From positions 1-64,000 of the forward strand of contig DASYKU010000019.1 in NCBI GenBank assembly GCA_035995165.1: a stretch of DNA of 64,000 bases, given 5' to 3'. Of this stretch, positions 1 to 10,513 are shown in pieces (within the stretch, counting starts at the first letter, position 1; the number at the start of each line of letters is the position of its first letter). Origin of the DNA: Mycobacteriales bacterium. GTDB lineage: Bacteria; Actinomycetota; Actinomycetes; Mycobacteriales; CADCTP01. Position numbers and translations under genes: made by a program. Below the pieces are notes generated by a model. That model worked only from the letters and a program-made list of their open reading frames with translations, was not told the origin of the DNA and did no database searches.

Positions 1-1932
1 ACCGTCGGTCAGCCGGCCGTCCTCCAGCACCTGCAACAGCGTGTTGAAGACGTCCGGGTGGGCCTTCTCCACCTCGTCGAACAGCACCACCGAGAACGGC
101 TTGCGCCGCACCTTCTCGGTCAGCTGGCCACCCTCGTCGTAGCCGACATAACCGGGAGGGGCACCGACGAGTCGGGACACCGTGTACCGGTCGTGGAACT
201 CCGACATGTCCAGCTGGATGAGCGAGTCGTCGTCGCCGAACAGGAACTCCGCCAGCGCCTTGGACAGCTCGGTCTTACCGACACCGGACGGGCCGGCGAA
301 GATGAAGGAGCCACCGGGGCGCTTCGGGTCCTTCAGACCCGCACGAGTACGCCGGATCGCCTGGGAGACGGACTTGATCGCCTGCTCCTGGCCGACCACG
401 CGGCGGTGCAGTTCCTCCTCCATGTTCAGCAGCCGGGCAGTCTCCTCCTCGGTCAGCTTGAACACCGGAATACCGGTCCAGGTCGCCAGCACCTCGGCGA
501 TCTGCTCGTCGTCGACCTCGGCGACGACGTCCATGTCGCCGGCCTTCCACTCCTTCTCGCGAGTGGCCTTGGCCGCGAGCAGCTGCTTCTCCCGATCACG
601 CAGAGAGGCGGCCTTCTCGAAGTCCTGCGCGTCGATCGCGGACTCCTTCTCGCGCCGCACGCCGGCGATCCGCTCGTCGAACTCGCGCAGGTCCGGCGGC
701 GCGGTCATCCGGCGAATACGCATCCGGGAACCGGCCTCGTCGATCAGGTCGATCGCCTTGTCCGGCAGGAAGCGGTCGGAGATGTAGCGGTCGGCCAGAC
801 CGGCCGCGGCGACCAGCGCGGCGTCGGTGATCGACACCCGGTGGTGCGCCTCGTACCGGTCGCGCAGGCCCTTGAGGATCTCGATGGTGTGCGCCACGGT
901 CGGCTCGCCCACCTGGATGGGCTGGAAGCGCCGCTCCAGGGCGGCGTCCTTCTCCAGGTGCTTGCGGTACTCGTCGAGCGTGGTCGCGCCGATCGTCTGC
1001 AGCTCGCCGCGGGCGAGCATCGGCTTGAGGATGCTCGCGGCGTCGATCGCGCCCTCGGCCGCGCCCGCACCGACCAGCGTGTGCAGCTCGTCGATGAACA
1101 GGATGATGTCGCCGCGGGTGCGGATCTCCTTGAGGACCTTCTTCAGGCGCTCCTCGAAGTCACCGCGGTAGCGGGAGCCGGCCACCAGGGCGCCCAGGTC
1201 CAGCGTGTAGAGCTGCTTGTCCTTGAGCGTCTCGGGGACCTCGCCCTTGACGATCGCCTGGGCCAGGCCCTCGACGACCGCGGTCTTGCCGACGCCGGGC
1301 TCCCCGATCAGCACCGGGTTGTTCTTGGTGCGGCGGGACAGCACCTGCATGACCCGCTCGATCTCCTTCTCCCGGCCGATCACGGGGTCGAGCTTCGACT
1401 CCCGCGCCGCGGCCGTGAGGTTGCGACCGAACTGGTCGAGCACCAGGCTCGTCGACGGCGTGCCCTCGCTCGCCGTGCCGGCCGGCTCCTTGCCCTGGTA
1501 GCCGGACAGCAGCTGGATGACCTGCTGCCGGACCCGGTTGAGGTCCGCACCCAGCTTGACCAGCACCTGCGCGGCGACACCCTCGCCCTCGCGGATCAGG
1601 CCCAGCAGGATGTGCTCGGTACCGATGTAGTTGTGGCCGAGCTGCAACGCCTCCCGCAGGGAGAGCTCGAGCACCTTCTTCGCCCGCGGCGTGAACGGGA
1701 TGTGCCCGGAGGGAGCCTGCTGCCCCTGGCCGATGATCTCCTCGACCTGGGAGCGCACGCCCTCCAGCGAGATACCCAGCGACTCCAGCGCCTTGGCGGC
1801 GACACCCTCGCCCTCGTGGATCAGGCCGAGGAGGATGTGCTCGGTACCGATGTAGTTGTGGTTGAGCATGCGGGCCTCTTCTTGCGCCAGCACGACAACT
1901 CTGCGAGCCCGGTCAGTGAACCGTTCGAACAT
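1..1932 (-). CDS. clpC: ClpC, AAA+ unfoldase of the Clp protease (C-terminal end beyond window)
   Basis: Cytoplasmic ATPase that unfolds substrates and feeds them to ClpP. 644 residues are visible from the ATG at 1932; the frame runs off the window edge without a stop, and the family is usually about 840 long. Two Clp N-terminal repeats come first ([11 protein letters not shown], with [13 protein letters not shown] occurring twice within residues 1-130). The first AAA domain has Walker [10 protein letters not shown] near residue 210-218, a UVR-type coiled segment ([13 protein letters not shown]) lies near 430-450, and the second AAA domain has Walker [10 protein letters not shown] near 547-555. 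A GAGGAG ribosome site precedes the ATG. The neighbours lsr2 and lysS match the mycobacterial order. The identification is secure. Confidence 0.97.
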   Translation of the reverse strand, partial: MFERFTDRARRVVVLAQEEARMLNHNYIGTEHILLGLIHEGEGVAAKALESLGISLEGVRSQVEEIIGQGQQAPSGHIPFTPRAKKVLELSLREALQLGHNYIGTEHILLGLIREGEGVAAQVLVKLGADLNRVRQQVIQLLSGYQGKEPAGTASEGTPSTSLVLDQFGRNLTAAARESKLDPVIGREKEIERVMQVLSRRTKNNPVLIGEPGVGKTAVVEGLAQAIVKGEVPETLKDKQLYTLDLGALVAGSRYRGDFEERLKKVLKEIRTRGDIILFIDELHTLVGAGAAEGAIDAASILKPMLARGELQTIGATTLDEYRKHLEKDAALERRFQPIQVGEPTVAHTIEILKGLRDRYEAHHRVSITDAALVAAAGLADRYISDRFLPDKAIDLIDEAGSRMRIRRMTAPPDLREFDERIAGVRREKESAIDAQDFEKAASLRDREKQLLAAKATREKEWKAGDMDVVAEVDDEQIAEVLATWTGIPVFKLTEEETARLLNMEEELHRRVVGQEQAIKSVSQAIRRTRAGLKDPKRPGGSFIFAGPSGVGKTELSKALAEFLFGDDDSLIQLDMSEFHDRYTVSRLVGAPPGYVGYDEGGQLTEKVRRKPFSVVLFDEVEKAHPDVFNTLLQVLEDGRLTDG

Positions 1933-2255
1933 GTGTCATCTCCTCACGTGCCCTCCCCCGGAGGGTTCCCTCTCCGATGAGGGAGGACACCGTCCGGGGA
2001 CTGGTTCCCGGGCCTCGGCGCCCCGTTCCACTTCCCCACTCTAGCCGCGAGCAGTTCCGCCGTCCTTCCCAGAGGGGCAGGGGCGGAACCACGCTGACGA
2101 CTCGTACGCCTTCCCGACGTGACGTCCCCGCCCGTCACCTGTCCAACTGTGCGCCCGACCGCGGCGTTCCACCGGCTGGTACGCCGACGGCGAACACCCC
2201 TCATGCATACGGCGCCGGGCCGCGCCCGGTTCGGCGCAGGCCCCCCGGACGCGGC
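1933..2255 (-). other. clpC upstream region, no gene
   Basis: No frame here has codon usage or homology I can support. On the minus strand it holds the clpC leader, with GAGGAG a few bases before the ATG. A possible -10 (TAGAGT, at 2038-2043) lies about 105 bases upstream but has no convincing -35. I looked for ClgR and HspR type boxes and saw none I would defend. Confidence 0.4.
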
Positions 2256-2288
2256 GAGGGCGCCGGCGAACTCGTCGCCGGCGCCCTC
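2256..2288 (-). terminator. lsr2 terminator hairpin
   Basis: A perfect 14-bp inverted repeat (GAGGGCGCCGGCGA with its complement) encloses a 5-base loop, 67 bases beyond the lsr2 stop. There is no U tract, as is usual for actinobacterial hairpin terminators. Confidence 0.7.
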
Positions 2289-2354
2289 GCGCCCGTACAC
2301 ACCGCCCCCGCTCCGCCCGGGTCGCGCGCTGCTCGCGCGCGGCCGGCCGGCCGG

Positions 2355-2708
2355 TCAGGCGGACTGGTTGTACTGCTCGATGATCGTGGCCGGGATCCGG
2401 CCGCGGTCGCTGACCTTCAGGCCCTTGCCCTTGGCCCAGGACCGGATGGCCGCGGCCTGGTCGCGGTCCATCGCCGTGCTGCCGCCGCTGCTGCGCCGGC
2501 TCGAGGAACGCCCGGTCGACGCACCGGAGGAACGGCCCGCCTTCCGCGCGGAGCCGACATACTTGGCGAACGCATCACGCAACTCGTTCGCGTTCTTCGC
2601 CGAGAGGTCGATCTCGTAGTTGCTGCCGTCCAGCGCGAAGCTGACCGTTTCCGAAGCCTCGCCACCGTCGAGGTCGTCGACGAGCAGCACCTGCACTTTC
2701 TGTGCCAT
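2355..2708 (-). CDS. lsr2: Lsr2, nucleoid-associated xenogeneic silencer
   Basis: 117 residues, the normal Lsr2 length. Lsr2 dimers bridge DNA and silence AT-rich, often foreign, genes. The N-terminal dimerisation domain (residues 1-60, starting MAQKVQVLLVDDLDGGEA) and the C-terminal DNA-binding domain (about 75-117) are both clear. The AT-hook-like RGR sits in SDRGRIPATIIEQY. The linker (about 58-78) is rich in Ser, Arg and Gly. The ATG is preceded by GAGGA at good spacing. The gene lies between clpC and lysS, as Rv3597c does in M. tuberculosis, with its own promoter and terminator. Confidence 0.96.
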   Translation of the reverse strand: MAQKVQVLLVDDLDGGEASETVSFALDGSNYEIDLSAKNANELRDAFAKYVGSARKAGRSSGASTGRSSSRRSSGGSTAMDRDQAAAIRSWAKGKGLKVSDRGRIPATIIEQYNQSA

Positions 2709-2740
2709 GCGTGTCCTCTTTTCCGGGGGTCGGTGTCGTC

Positions 2741-2769
2741 AGCATATGGACAACTCCCCGGAATTCCAA
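2741..2769 (-). promoter_or_regulatory. Probable vegetative promoter of lsr2
   Basis: On the minus strand TTGGAA (2764-2769), a 17-base spacer and TATGCT (2741-2746) form a good primary sigma-type promoter. It lies just beyond the lysS stop and predicts a start near 2735, giving a leader of about 27 bases with GAGGA before the ATG. Confidence 0.6.
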
Positions 2770-2775
2770 GCGCAC

Positions 2776-4308
2776 TTACTCGGGTCGTGTCAAGGGGAAC
2801 AGGATCGTCTCACGAATGCCTCGCGCGCCGGTCAGCAACTGCAGAAGACGATCGATACCGAATCCGATCCCACCGGTCGGCGGCATCCCGTACTCGAGTG
2901 CTCTCAGGAAGTCCTCATCCAAGAGCATCGCGTCCGGGTCGCCGGCCGCGGCCTGCTCGGCCTGTTCCACCAGGCGGGCCCGCTGCACGACCGGGTCGGT
3001 CAACTCCGAATAGCCGGTGCCGCGCTCGACACCGCCCGCGTAGAGATCCCACTTCTCCACCAAGCCCGGGTCCGTACGGTGCGCACGGACCAGCGGGGAG
3101 GTGTCCAGCGGGAAATCGCGGACGAACGTCGGCGCCACCAGCGTGTGCTGAACCAGCGCCTCGAACAGCTCTTCGACCAGCTTTCCGGCGAGCCAGGCCG
3201 GATTCACCTCGAGATCATGCCGAGCGGCGATCTCTCGAAGCCGCGGCAAAGGTGCGGTGGGTGTCACCTCTTCACCCACCGCGTTTGATACCGCGTCGTA
3301 GAGGCGGATCGACGCCCATTCCCCACCGAGATCGTATTCGGTCCCGTCAAAATGTGTCACAACCGTTCCTCCGGAGAGCGCAACGGCCGACGCCTGGATG
3401 AACTCACGCGAGAGCGTGGCCATCGAGTCGTAGTCGCCGTACGCCTCGTAGGCCTCGAGCATGGCGAACTCGGGGCTGTGCGTGGCGTCCACGCCCTCGT
3501 TGCGGAAGTTCCGATTGATCTCGAAGACCTTCTCGATCCCGCCGACGACCGCCCGCTTGAGGAACAACTCCGGCGCGATCCGCAGGTACAGATCGATATC
3601 GAGCGCATTGCTGTGGGTCACGAACGGCCGGGCGGCGGCGCCGCCGTGCTGCAACTGGAGCATCGGCGTCTCGACCTCGACGAAGCCGCGCCGGTGGAAC
3701 TCCTCGCGAATGGTCCGCACGACCGTGTAGCGGGCCTCGACCATGCGCTTGGCCTCGGGCCGGACGATGAGGTCGACGTACCGCTGCCGGACCCGGGTCT
3801 CCTCGCTCATCGGCTTGTGTGCGACCGGGAGCGGGCGCAGCGCCTTCGCGGTCAGCTGCCAGGCCTCGGCCAGCACCGACAGCTCGCCGCGCCGGGAGGT
3901 GATCACCTCGCCCTCGACGAACACCTGGTCGCCGAGGTCGACGTCGGCCTTCCAGGCCGCCAGCGAGTCCTCCCCGACCTTGGCCAGGGAGAGCATCGCC
4001 TGCAGCTCGGTACCGGACGCGCCGCCCTCGCGCAGCGTCGCGAAGCAGAGCTTGCCGGTGTTGCGCATGAAGAGGACCCGGCCGGTCACGCCCACGCGGT
4101 CGCCGGTGCTGGTGTCCGGCGGGAGGTCCTGGTGCGTGGCGACCACCTCGGCCAGGCTCGCGGTCCGAGCCACGCCGACCGGATACGGATCGGCGCCGGC
4201 GGCCTTCAACCGGTCGAGCTTCTCCCGCCGGACGAGTTCCTGCTCGGAATACTCCTGGTCGTCGTCGGTCACGGGAGGGATCGTCCCCTCGGCGGCTGCC
4301 TGCGTCAC
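2776..4308 (-). CDS. lysS: Lysyl-tRNA synthetase, class II
   Basis: Charges tRNA-Lys in the cytoplasm. 510 residues from a GTG start. An OB-fold anticodon-binding domain (about 70-165, [20 protein letters not shown]) is followed by the class II catalytic core. Motif 2 is visible in [18 protein letters not shown] and motif 3 in [21 protein letters not shown] near the C-terminus. The N-terminus is rich in Glu and Asp. It is the same strand and order as in the mycobacterial clpC-lsr2-lysS cluster. The GTG was chosen because the frame has no conserved residues upstream and the divergent methyltransferase starts 48 bases away. Confidence 0.97.
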   Translation of the reverse strand: MTQAAAEGTIPPVTDDDQEYSEQELVRREKLDRLKAAGADPYPVGVARTASLAEVVATHQDLPPDTSTGDRVGVTGRVLFMRNTGKLCFATLREGGASGTELQAMLSLAKVGEDSLAAWKADVDLGDQVFVEGEVITSRRGELSVLAEAWQLTAKALRPLPVAHKPMSEETRVRQRYVDLIVRPEAKRMVEARYTVVRTIREEFHRRGFVEVETPMLQLQHGGAAARPFVTHSNALDIDLYLRIAPELFLKRAVVGGIEKVFEINRNFRNEGVDATHSPEFAMLEAYEAYGDYDSMATLSREFIQASAVALSGGTVVTHFDGTEYDLGGEWASIRLYDAVSNAVGEEVTPTAPLPRLREIAARHDLEVNPAWLAGKLVEELFEALVQHTLVAPTFVRDFPLDTSPLVRAHRTDPGLVEKWDLYAGGVERGTGYSELTDPVVQRARLVEQAEQAAAGDPDAMLLDEDFLRALEYGMPPTGGIGFGIDRLLQLLTGARGIRETILFPLTRPE

Positions 4309-4356
4309 GGCGAACGAGCCTATCGGCCGTTCAGCACCGGCCGGTCAGTAGCCTCG

Positions 4357-5124
4357 GTGGACGTGGACCAGTACGAGGACCGGCGCACCTCCTGGACCGC
4401 GGCCGAGGTCGCGGTCACCTACGACCGGGGCCGCCCGGGCTACCCGGCGCAGGCCGTCGCGTTCGCGCTGGAACCGCTGCGCGGGCGGCCGGACCTGCGT
4501 GCGGTGGACGTCGGCGCGGGAACCGGCAAGCTGACCCAGGTGCTCTGCGCGGCCGGCGTCGAGACGGTCGCGGTCGAGCCCGCCACCGGGATGCTCAAGG
4601 TGCTCAAGCACGTGGTGTCGCGGGCCCAGGTGCTGGCCGGCAGCGCCGAGGAGCTGCCGCTGCCGGACGCCTCGGTCGACCTGGTCGCGGTCGGGCAGGC
4701 GTTCCACTGGTTCGACCTGCCGCGGGCGGTGCCGGAGCTGGCCCGGGTGCTGCGCCCCGGCGGCCGGCTGGCGCTGTTCTACAACTCCCGGGACGCCTCG
4801 GTGGCCTGGGTACGGGCGCTGGCCGGCATCGTCGGCGACCACGCCGACCACGCGGGCGCGCACCGGCAGCAGGATCCCGCCGTGATGGGCCCGTTCCAGC
4901 CCGAGGAGCTGCGCAGGTTCCGGCACGAGCAGGAGCTGGACGCGGCCGGGCTGGTCGACCTGGTCGGCTCCCGCAGCTACGTCATCCGGCTGCCGGACGA
5001 GGAGCGGGCGGCGCTGCTGGGCCGGGTGGTGGAGCTGACCCGGCTGCACCCGCAGCTGGTCGGCCGGCAGCACTTCGCCATGCCGTACGTCACCAGCGTG
5101 CAGCGCTACACGTTGCGCTCGTAG
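4357..5124 (+). CDS. Class I SAM-dependent methyltransferase
   Basis: 255 residues if started at GTG 4357; a second GTG at 4363 is equally possible. The fold is a Rossmann methyltransferase of UbiE/Methyltransf_11 type: motif I is VDVGAGTGKLT near residue 50, an acidic strand end follows (VAVEPATGM), and DLVAVGQAFHWFD is the usual post-II segment. The substrate cannot be told. It is divergent from lysS, and its last 19 bases overlap the tail of convergent coaX. A much longer open frame upstream is only antisense to lysS. Confidence 0.85.
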   Translation: MDVDQYEDRRTSWTAAEVAVTYDRGRPGYPAQAVAFALEPLRGRPDLRAVDVGAGTGKLTQVLCAAGVETVAVEPATGMLKVLKHVVSRAQVLAGSAEELPLPDASVDLVAVGQAFHWFDLPRAVPELARVLRPGGRLALFYNSRDASVAWVRALAGIVGDHADHAGAHRQQDPAVMGPFQPEELRRFRHEQELDAAGLVDLVGSRSYVIRLPDEERAALLGRVVELTRLHPQLVGRQHFAMPYVTSVQRYTLRS

Positions 5125-5858
5125 ACCAGCCGCAGGCCGACCAGGGTCAGGTCGGGCTCGTGCTCCTGGATGGTCTCGCTCTCCTCGACCACGATCGGGG
5201 CCAGCCCGCCGGTCGCGATCACGGTCGCGGACCGGCCGAGCTCGGCCTCGATCCGCCGGACCAGGCCGTCGATCTGGCCGGCGAAGCCGTAGAGGATGCC
5301 GGACTGCAGCGCCTCGACCGTGCTCTTGCCGATCACCGCGCGCGGGCGGGTCAGCTCGACCTTGACCAGCCGGGCGGCCCGGGAGGCGAGCGCGTCGATG
5401 CTGATCTCGATGCCGGGGGCGAGCACCCCGCCGAGGAACTCGCCCTTGGCGCTGACGACGTCGAAGTTCGTCGACGTACCGAAGTCGACGACGATCGAGG
5501 GGCCGCCGTAGAGGTGGTACGCGGCCAGCGCGTTGACGATCCGGTCCGAGCCGAGCTCGCGCGGGTTGTCGTACAGCAGCGGGACGCCGGTGCGGACGCC
5601 CGGCTCCACGATCACCTTGGGCAGGTCGGGGTAGTAGCGGTCGAGCATCACCCGCAGCTGGGCCAGCACGGCCGGCACCGTCGAGCAGGCCGCCACCCCG
5701 TCGATCACGAGGCCGCCGAGCAGCCCCCGGAACGTCAGCGCGAGCTCGTCGGCGGTGTCCCGGGCGTCGGTCTTCACCCGCCAGGACTCGACCAGCTTCG
5801 GCCCGTCGAACACGCCGAGGACCGTGTTCGTGTTGCCGATGTCGATCGTGAGCAGCAC
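5106..5858 (-). CDS. coaX: Type III pantothenate kinase
   Basis: Phosphorylates pantothenate in the first step of coenzyme A synthesis; the type III enzyme is not feedback-inhibited by CoA. 250 residues, the usual size. The ASKHA-fold phosphate-binding motif is DIGNTNTVLGVFDG at residues 5-18; GSDRIVNALAAYHLYG and DFGTSTNFDVV are the other family blocks. I start it at GTG 5858, five bases after the nadB-nadC stop; the long in-frame extension upstream is antisense noise. It appears to be the last gene of the DUF2520-panC-nadBC-coaX unit. Confidence 0.95.
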   Translation of the reverse strand: MLLTIDIGNTNTVLGVFDGPKLVESWRVKTDARDTADELALTFRGLLGGLVIDGVAACSTVPAVLAQLRVMLDRYYPDLPKVIVEPGVRTGVPLLYDNPRELGSDRIVNALAAYHLYGGPSIVVDFGTSTNFDVVSAKGEFLGGVLAPGIEISIDALASRAARLVKVELTRPRAVIGKSTVEALQSGILYGFAGQIDGLVRRIEAELGRSATVIATGGLAPIVVEESETIQEHEPDLTLVGLRLVYERNV

Positions 5859-5863
5859 GGGGG

Positions 5864-8500
5864 TCAGGATTCCCGGAGATCGAGCGCGATGTCGAGCACC
5901 GTGGCCGAGTGGGTGAGCGCGCCGACGGAGATGTAGTCGACGCCGGTCGCGGCGACGGCCTCGGCCGTGTCCAGGGTCAGCCCGCCGCTGGCCTCGGTCC
6001 GGGTGTGCGCGGGGCGGGTGATCGCCACCGCCTCGGTCATCTCGGCCGGGCTCATGTTGTCCAGCAGGATCAGGTCGGCGCCGGCCCCGACGGCCTCGCG
6101 CACGTCGTCGACCGAGTCGCACTCGACCTCCACCGGCAGGTCCGGGTACGCCGCCCGGACCAGCGCGAAGGCCCTGGCGACGCCGCCGGCCGCGATCACG
6201 TGGTTGTCCTTGACCAGCGCGGCGTCCGACAGCGACATCCGGTGGTTGACGCCGCCGCCCTGGCGGACCGCGTACTTCTCCAGGGCGCGCAGGCCCGGGG
6301 TGGTCTTGCGGGTGTCCCGGATCCGGGCGCCGGTGCCGGCGACCGCGTCGACCCAGGCCGCGGTGGCGGTGGCGACGCCGGAGAGGTGGCAGAGCAGGTT
6401 CAGCGCGGTCCGCTCGGCGGTGAGCAGGGACCGGGTCGGGCCGGTCACGGTCGCCAGCACGTCGCCGCGGCGGACCCGGTCGCCGTCGCCGGCCCGGAGC
6501 GTCACCCGGACCGTAGGGTCGACGGCGGCGAAGACGGCCGCGGCGACGGGGAGGCCGGCGACGACGCCGGCGGCCCGGGCGACCAGGTCGCCGGCCGCGC
6601 TCTGCTCGGCCGGGACGGTCGCGGCGGAGGTGACGTCGGTGCCGCCGGCCAGGTCCTCGGCCAGCGCGCGGGCGATCACGTCGGTCACGTACGCCGGATC
6701 CAGCCCGGCCCGGACCAACGCACCCTCCGCCGTCCCGCTCGTCACCCCGTCGGCCGTCTGCCCGCCGCCGGCCGGGCCGACGCCGGTCGCTCCGCCGCGG
6801 GCCGGGCCGACGCCGGTCGCGGCGCCGGCGCCGGCGGGGCCGCCGGTGGAGGGGGTCCCGCTGGTCACCCCGGCGGCCTGGTAGGTCTCGGTGAGTACGC
6901 CGTCGGCGCCGAGGCCGGCGAGCAGGTGCCCGTGCCAGCGGGCGTCGTCCCGGTCCGGGAAGTCCTCCCGCCAGTGACAGCCGCGGGTCTCCTCCCGCCG
7001 GATCGCGGCCGCGACCAGCGCGCTGGACACGGTGTGCAGGTTGGTCGCGTCCCAGGCCTCGGGCCGCGGCTCCACGCCGTCCCGGTCGGCGACGGCCAGC
7101 GCCCGCGCCGCCTCGTGCAGGCTCGCGTCGGTCCGGATCACGCCGGCCCCGGCGGACATCCGCCGGGCCAGCTCGTCTCGCCCGGCCGGGTCGACCAGGC
7201 CGGTCTCCAGCCCGGCCGGCACCGGGTCGGTCTGCGGCGGCAGCCCGCGGGCCAGGTCGATCCCGATCCGGCCGGCGAACACCAGCCCCTCCAGCAGGCT
7301 GTTGGACGCCAGCCGGTTGGCGCCGTGCACGCCGGTGCAGGCGACCTCGCCGCAGGCGTACAGCCCGGGGACGGTGGTCCGGCCGGACAGGTCCGTACGG
7401 ACCCCGCCGGAGGCGTAGTGCGCGGCCGGGACCACCGGGATCGGCTCGCTCGCCGGGTCGATGCCGGCCTGCCGGCAGCGGGCCACGATCGAGGGGAACC
7501 GGCGCTGCAGCAGCTCCGCGCCGAGCGGCCGCGCGTCCAGCCAGACGTGGTCGAGGCCCTCGGCCTGCATGACCCGCAGGATCGCCTTCGCCACCACGTC
7601 CCGCGGCGCGAGGTCGGCCAGCCCGTGCACGCCCTGCATGAACGGCTTGCCGGCCGCGTCGACCAGGACCGCGCCCTCGCCCCGGACGGCCTCGCTGACC
7701 AGCGGCTGCTGACCGTGCGCCCCGGCCCCGAGCCAGAGCGCCGTCGGGTGGAACTGGACGAACTCCACGTCGGTCACCACGGCCCCGGCCCGCAGCGCCA
7801 GCGCGACGCCGTCGCCGGTGGAGACGGCCGGGTTCGTGGTCGCGGAGAAGACCTGGCCCATCCCGCCGGTCGCCAGCACGACCGCCCGGGCCAGCACCGC
7901 GCCGACGCCGTCCGGCGTCCCCTCGCCCAGCACGTGCAGGGTGATCCCGGCGGCCCGGCCCTCGGCCCCGGTGAGCAGGTCCAGCACGAGCGCGTGCTCG
8001 ACCAGCGTGATGCCGGGATCGCGGGCGACCGCCTCCTCCAGCGCGCGCTGCACCTCGGCCCCGGTCGCGTCGCCGCCGGCGTGGACGATCCGGTTGCGGT
8101 GGTGCCCGCCCTCCCGGGTCAGCGACAGCCCGCCGGCGGGGTCCTGGTCGAAGCTGGCACCGAGCCCGATCAGCTCCCGGACCCGGTCCGGCCCCTCCTC
8201 GACCAGCACCCGGACGGCGGCCTCGTCGCAGAGCCCGACCCCCGCGACGAGCGTGTCCTGCTCGTGCTCGCGCGGCGAGTCGCCCGGGTCCAGCGCGGCC
8301 GCGATCCCGCCCTGGGCCCAGCGGGTCGAGCCGTCCTCGACGGTGAGCTTGGTGACGACGGTGACGGCGTGCCCGGCCGAGCGGGCGTGCAGCGCGGCCG
8401 ACAGCCCGGCGATGCCGGAGCCGACCACGACCACGTCGGTCTCGTGGGTCCAGCCGGGGTCGGCGGCGGCCAGCCGGCGCGGCAGGCGCGGGTCGTTCAT
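5864..8500 (-). CDS. nadB/nadC: NadB-NadC fusion: L-aspartate oxidase joined to quinolinate phosphoribosyltransferase
   Basis: One 878-residue frame carries two consecutive activities of the NAD pathway. Residues 1-542 are aspartate oxidase, an FAD enzyme: the dinucleotide fold [18 protein letters not shown] is near 28-45, with [11 protein letters not shown], the HPTAL active-site strand, [13 protein letters not shown] and [19 protein letters not shown]. Residues 596-878 are quinolinate phosphoribosyltransferase, with [50 protein letters not shown] and the C-terminal SVGALTHS. About 50 residues of Gly/Ala/Thr/Pro (543-595) with internal duplications link them. NadA, the enzyme between the two steps, is not in the window. 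The ATG overlaps the panC stop by four bases. Confidence 0.95.
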   Translation of the reverse strand: MNDPRLPRRLAAADPGWTHETDVVVVGSGIAGLSAALHARSAGHAVTVVTKLTVEDGSTRWAQGGIAAALDPGDSPREHEQDTLVAGVGLCDEAAVRVLVEEGPDRVRELIGLGASFDQDPAGGLSLTREGGHHRNRIVHAGGDATGAEVQRALEEAVARDPGITLVEHALVLDLLTGAEGRAAGITLHVLGEGTPDGVGAVLARAVVLATGGMGQVFSATTNPAVSTGDGVALALRAGAVVTDVEFVQFHPTALWLGAGAHGQQPLVSEAVRGEGAVLVDAAGKPFMQGVHGLADLAPRDVVAKAILRVMQAEGLDHVWLDARPLGAELLQRRFPSIVARCRQAGIDPASEPIPVVPAAHYASGGVRTDLSGRTTVPGLYACGEVACTGVHGANRLASNSLLEGLVFAGRIGIDLARGLPPQTDPVPAGLETGLVDPAGRDELARRMSAGAGVIRTDASLHEAARALAVADRDGVEPRPEAWDATNLHTVSSALVAAAIRREETRGCHWREDFPDRDDARWHGHLLAGLGADGVLTETYQAAGVTSGTPSTGGPAGAGAATGVGPARGGATGVGPAGGGQTADGVTSGTAEGALVRAGLDPAYVTDVIARALAEDLAGGTDVTSAATVPAEQSAAGDLVARAAGVVAGLPVAAAVFAAVDPTVRVTLRAGDGDRVRRGDVLATVTGPTRSLLTAERTALNLLCHLSGVATATAAWVDAVAGTGARIRDTRKTTPGLRALEKYAVRQGGGVNHRMSLSDAALVKDNHVIAAGGVARAFALVRAAYPDLPVEVECDSVDDVREAVGAGADLILLDNMSPAEMTEAVAITRPAHTRTEASGGLTLDTAEAVAATGVDYISVGALTHSATVLDIALDLRES

Positions 8501-9321
8501 GCGGGTCCCAGGGTCAGCGGCAGGTTGTCGATCAGCCTGGTCGTACCCACCCGGGCCGCGACCAGCAACCGGGCCGGGCCGGTGGCGGGGGCCGGGCCGA
8601 GGTCGGGGCCGCGCAGGGCGAGGTAGTCGACGTCGACGCCGCGCAGCTGCTCGGTCGCGGCCATGAGCACGAGGCCCGCCCCGGCCGCGCCCGCGGCCGC
8701 TCCCGCGCGCAGCGCCCGGGACAGCGCGAGGGCCTGCTCGCGGTCCTCCGAGGACAGGAAACGGTTGCGGCTGGACAACGCCAGCCCGTCCGGGTCCCGT
8801 ACGGTCGGGGCGCCCTCGATCCGGACGCCCAGCTCCAGGTCCGCGACCGTACGGCGGACGAGGGTGAGCTGCTGGTAGTCCTTCTCGCCGAACACGGCGA
8901 CGTCCGGGCGGACCAGGCCGAGCAGCTTGGTCACGACCGTGAGCACGCCGGCGAAGTGGCCGGGGCGGCTGGCGCCCTCCAGCAGGTCGCCGAGCGGTCC
9001 GGGGTCGACGGTGACGGCGGGCGGGCCGTCCGGGTACATCTCCGCGGCCGAGGGGGCGAAGACGAGGTCGACGCCGAGGTCGGCCAGCCGGGCCAGGTCG
9101 GCGTCCAGGGTGCGCGGGTAGCGGTCCAGGTCCTCGCCCGGGCCGAACTGCAGCGGGTTGACGAAGAGCGAGACGGCGACGGCGTCGGCCTTCTTCGCCG
9201 CGTACCGCACGAGGTCGGCGTGGCCGTCGTGCAGGGCGCCCATGGTCGGCACCAGCGCGAGCGTGCCGGTTGAGCTGCCCCGGGCGGCGGCCAGCTCGGC
9301 CCGGGTGTGCACGAGGCTCAT
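8497..9321 (-). CDS. panC: Pantothenate synthetase
   Basis: Joins pantoate and beta-alanine with ATP to give pantothenate. 274 residues, close to the family norm. The HIGH-like site is [13 protein letters not shown] near 26-38. [18 protein letters not shown] binds pantoate, [10 protein letters not shown] is conserved, and the KMSKS-equivalent is [11 protein letters not shown] near 180-190. It overlaps the DUF2520 gene upstream and nadBC downstream by ATGA, so the set is translationally coupled. panD, commonly next to panC in actinobacteria, is missing here. Confidence 0.96.
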   Translation of the reverse strand: MSLVHTRAELAAARGSSTGTLALVPTMGALHDGHADLVRYAAKKADAVAVSLFVNPLQFGPGEDLDRYPRTLDADLARLADLGVDLVFAPSAAEMYPDGPPAVTVDPGPLGDLLEGASRPGHFAGVLTVVTKLLGLVRPDVAVFGEKDYQQLTLVRRTVADLELGVRIEGAPTVRDPDGLALSSRNRFLSSEDREQALALSRALRAGAAAGAAGAGLVLMAATEQLRGVDVDYLALRGPDLGPAPATGPARLLVAARVGTTRLIDNLPLTLGPA

Positions 9322-10391
9322 GCCGCCCGCCCCTTCCGCTTCCGCACGGGGACCGTCACGGCGTCGGTACGGCGCGGCTCGGCCGCGGCGGACCGCGCAG
9401 TCCGCCGATCGGCCGCCGCGGGACGGGGCTCGACCGGCGCGCTCAGCGCGTCGCGGGCCGGGCCCCGGGGCTCGGCCAGGGGCGCGCTGGAGGCGGTGCG
9501 GGGGTCGGGGATGGACTCGGCGGTGGCGAGGACGTCGAGGAGCGGGGCGGCCTGGGTCGGGGTGATCCGGTGCGCGGCCAGCGCGCGCCCGGCGGTCAGC
9601 CGGGCCATCGCCGCGTACCCGGCGACCGCGTCCGGCGCCTGCTCGCCGAGCACCCGCAGGTGACCGGCGACCGTGCCGGCGTCGCCCCGGGACACCGGCC
9701 CGGTCAGCGCCGCGTCGCCGTCGCGCAGCGCGTTGTCCAGGGCCGCGGTCAGCAGCGGCCGCAGCACCTGGCCGGGCTCGGCGACCCCGGCCCGGGCGAG
9801 CAGGTCGGCGGCCTCGTTCACGAGCGTGACCAGGTGGTTCGCGCCGACGACGAGCGCGGCGTGGTAGAGCGGGCGGGCCGCCTCGGCCACCTCGACCAGG
9901 TCCCCGCCGAGGTCGGCGACCAGCGCGGCCGCGTCGGCGAGGTGGTCGGTGGTCACCCCGAACGTCGTGCCCGGCAGCCGGCCCAGGTCCTCCGGGCCGC
10001 CGGTGAACGTCATGGCCGGGTGCGCGGCGATCGTCCGGGCGCCGGCCCGGGCCGCGGGCGCCAGCACGGCCGCGCCGTGCGCCCCGGAGGTGTGCACGAC
10101 CAGCTGCCCCGGCCGCCAGACCCCGAGCTCGGCCAGCCCCGCGACCACCGGCCCGAGGACGTCGTCGGGCACGGCCACCAGAACCAGGTCGGCCCGCGCG
10201 GCGACCTCGTCGGCGGGCAGCAGCGGGACGCCGGGCAGCAGCCGGCGGGCGCGCTCGACCGAGCCGGCCGAGACCCCGGTGGCGGCGACGACGTCATGTC
10301 CGGCGGCGGCGAGGGCCGCGCCCAGGACGGCGCCGACCCGGCCGGTTCCGATCACGCCGACGGCCAGACGGCGGCGCTTCGATGCGCTCAT
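9318..10391 (-). CDS. Rossmann-like DUF2520 protein (Rv3603c family)
   Basis: 357 residues from ATG 10391. An N-terminal NAD(P)-binding motif, [20 protein letters not shown] at about 11-30, is followed by a 6-phosphogluconate-dehydrogenase-like helical DUF2520 domain ([19 protein letters not shown]). The reaction is unknown; the family is fixed next to panC in actinobacteria, which suggests a link to pantothenate supply, and some members are annotated as oxidoreductases. The last 65 residues are a disordered Pro/Ala/Arg tail ending VRKRKGRAA, not expected for the fold. An upstream in-frame extension is antisense to the next gene and was dropped. Confidence 0.88.
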   Translation of the reverse strand: MSASKRRRLAVGVIGTGRVGAVLGAALAAAGHDVVAATGVSAGSVERARRLLPGVPLLPADEVAARADLVLVAVPDDVLGPVVAGLAELGVWRPGQLVVHTSGAHGAAVLAPAARAGARTIAAHPAMTFTGGPEDLGRLPGTTFGVTTDHLADAAALVADLGGDLVEVAEAARPLYHAALVVGANHLVTLVNEAADLLARAGVAEPGQVLRPLLTAALDNALRDGDAALTGPVSRGDAGTVAGHLRVLGEQAPDAVAGYAAMARLTAGRALAAHRITPTQAAPLLDVLATAESIPDPRTASSAPLAEPRGPARDALSAPVEPRPAAADRRTARSAAAEPRRTDAVTVPVRKRKGRAA

Positions 10392-10513
10392 ATGCGATCC
10401 AGTCCTCGAGAAGGGGTACCGGTCGGGGCAAATGTACGTCCGCGCGGCGGCCCCCGGCGCTGTGATCTGCATTGCCCCCGCGTGACGCGGCGATGTCCCC
10501 GTACGCTGCGCCG

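Noticed and set aside
1933-2100. ClgR or HspR operator upstream of clpC
   Set aside because: No CTTGAGT-N7-ACTCAAG or GTTCGC-N5-GCG pair is present; only scattered partial matches.
3352-4356. N-terminal third of the long plus-strand frame ending at 5124
   Set aside because: Antisense to lysS; the conserved methyltransferase part starts at 4357 or 4363.
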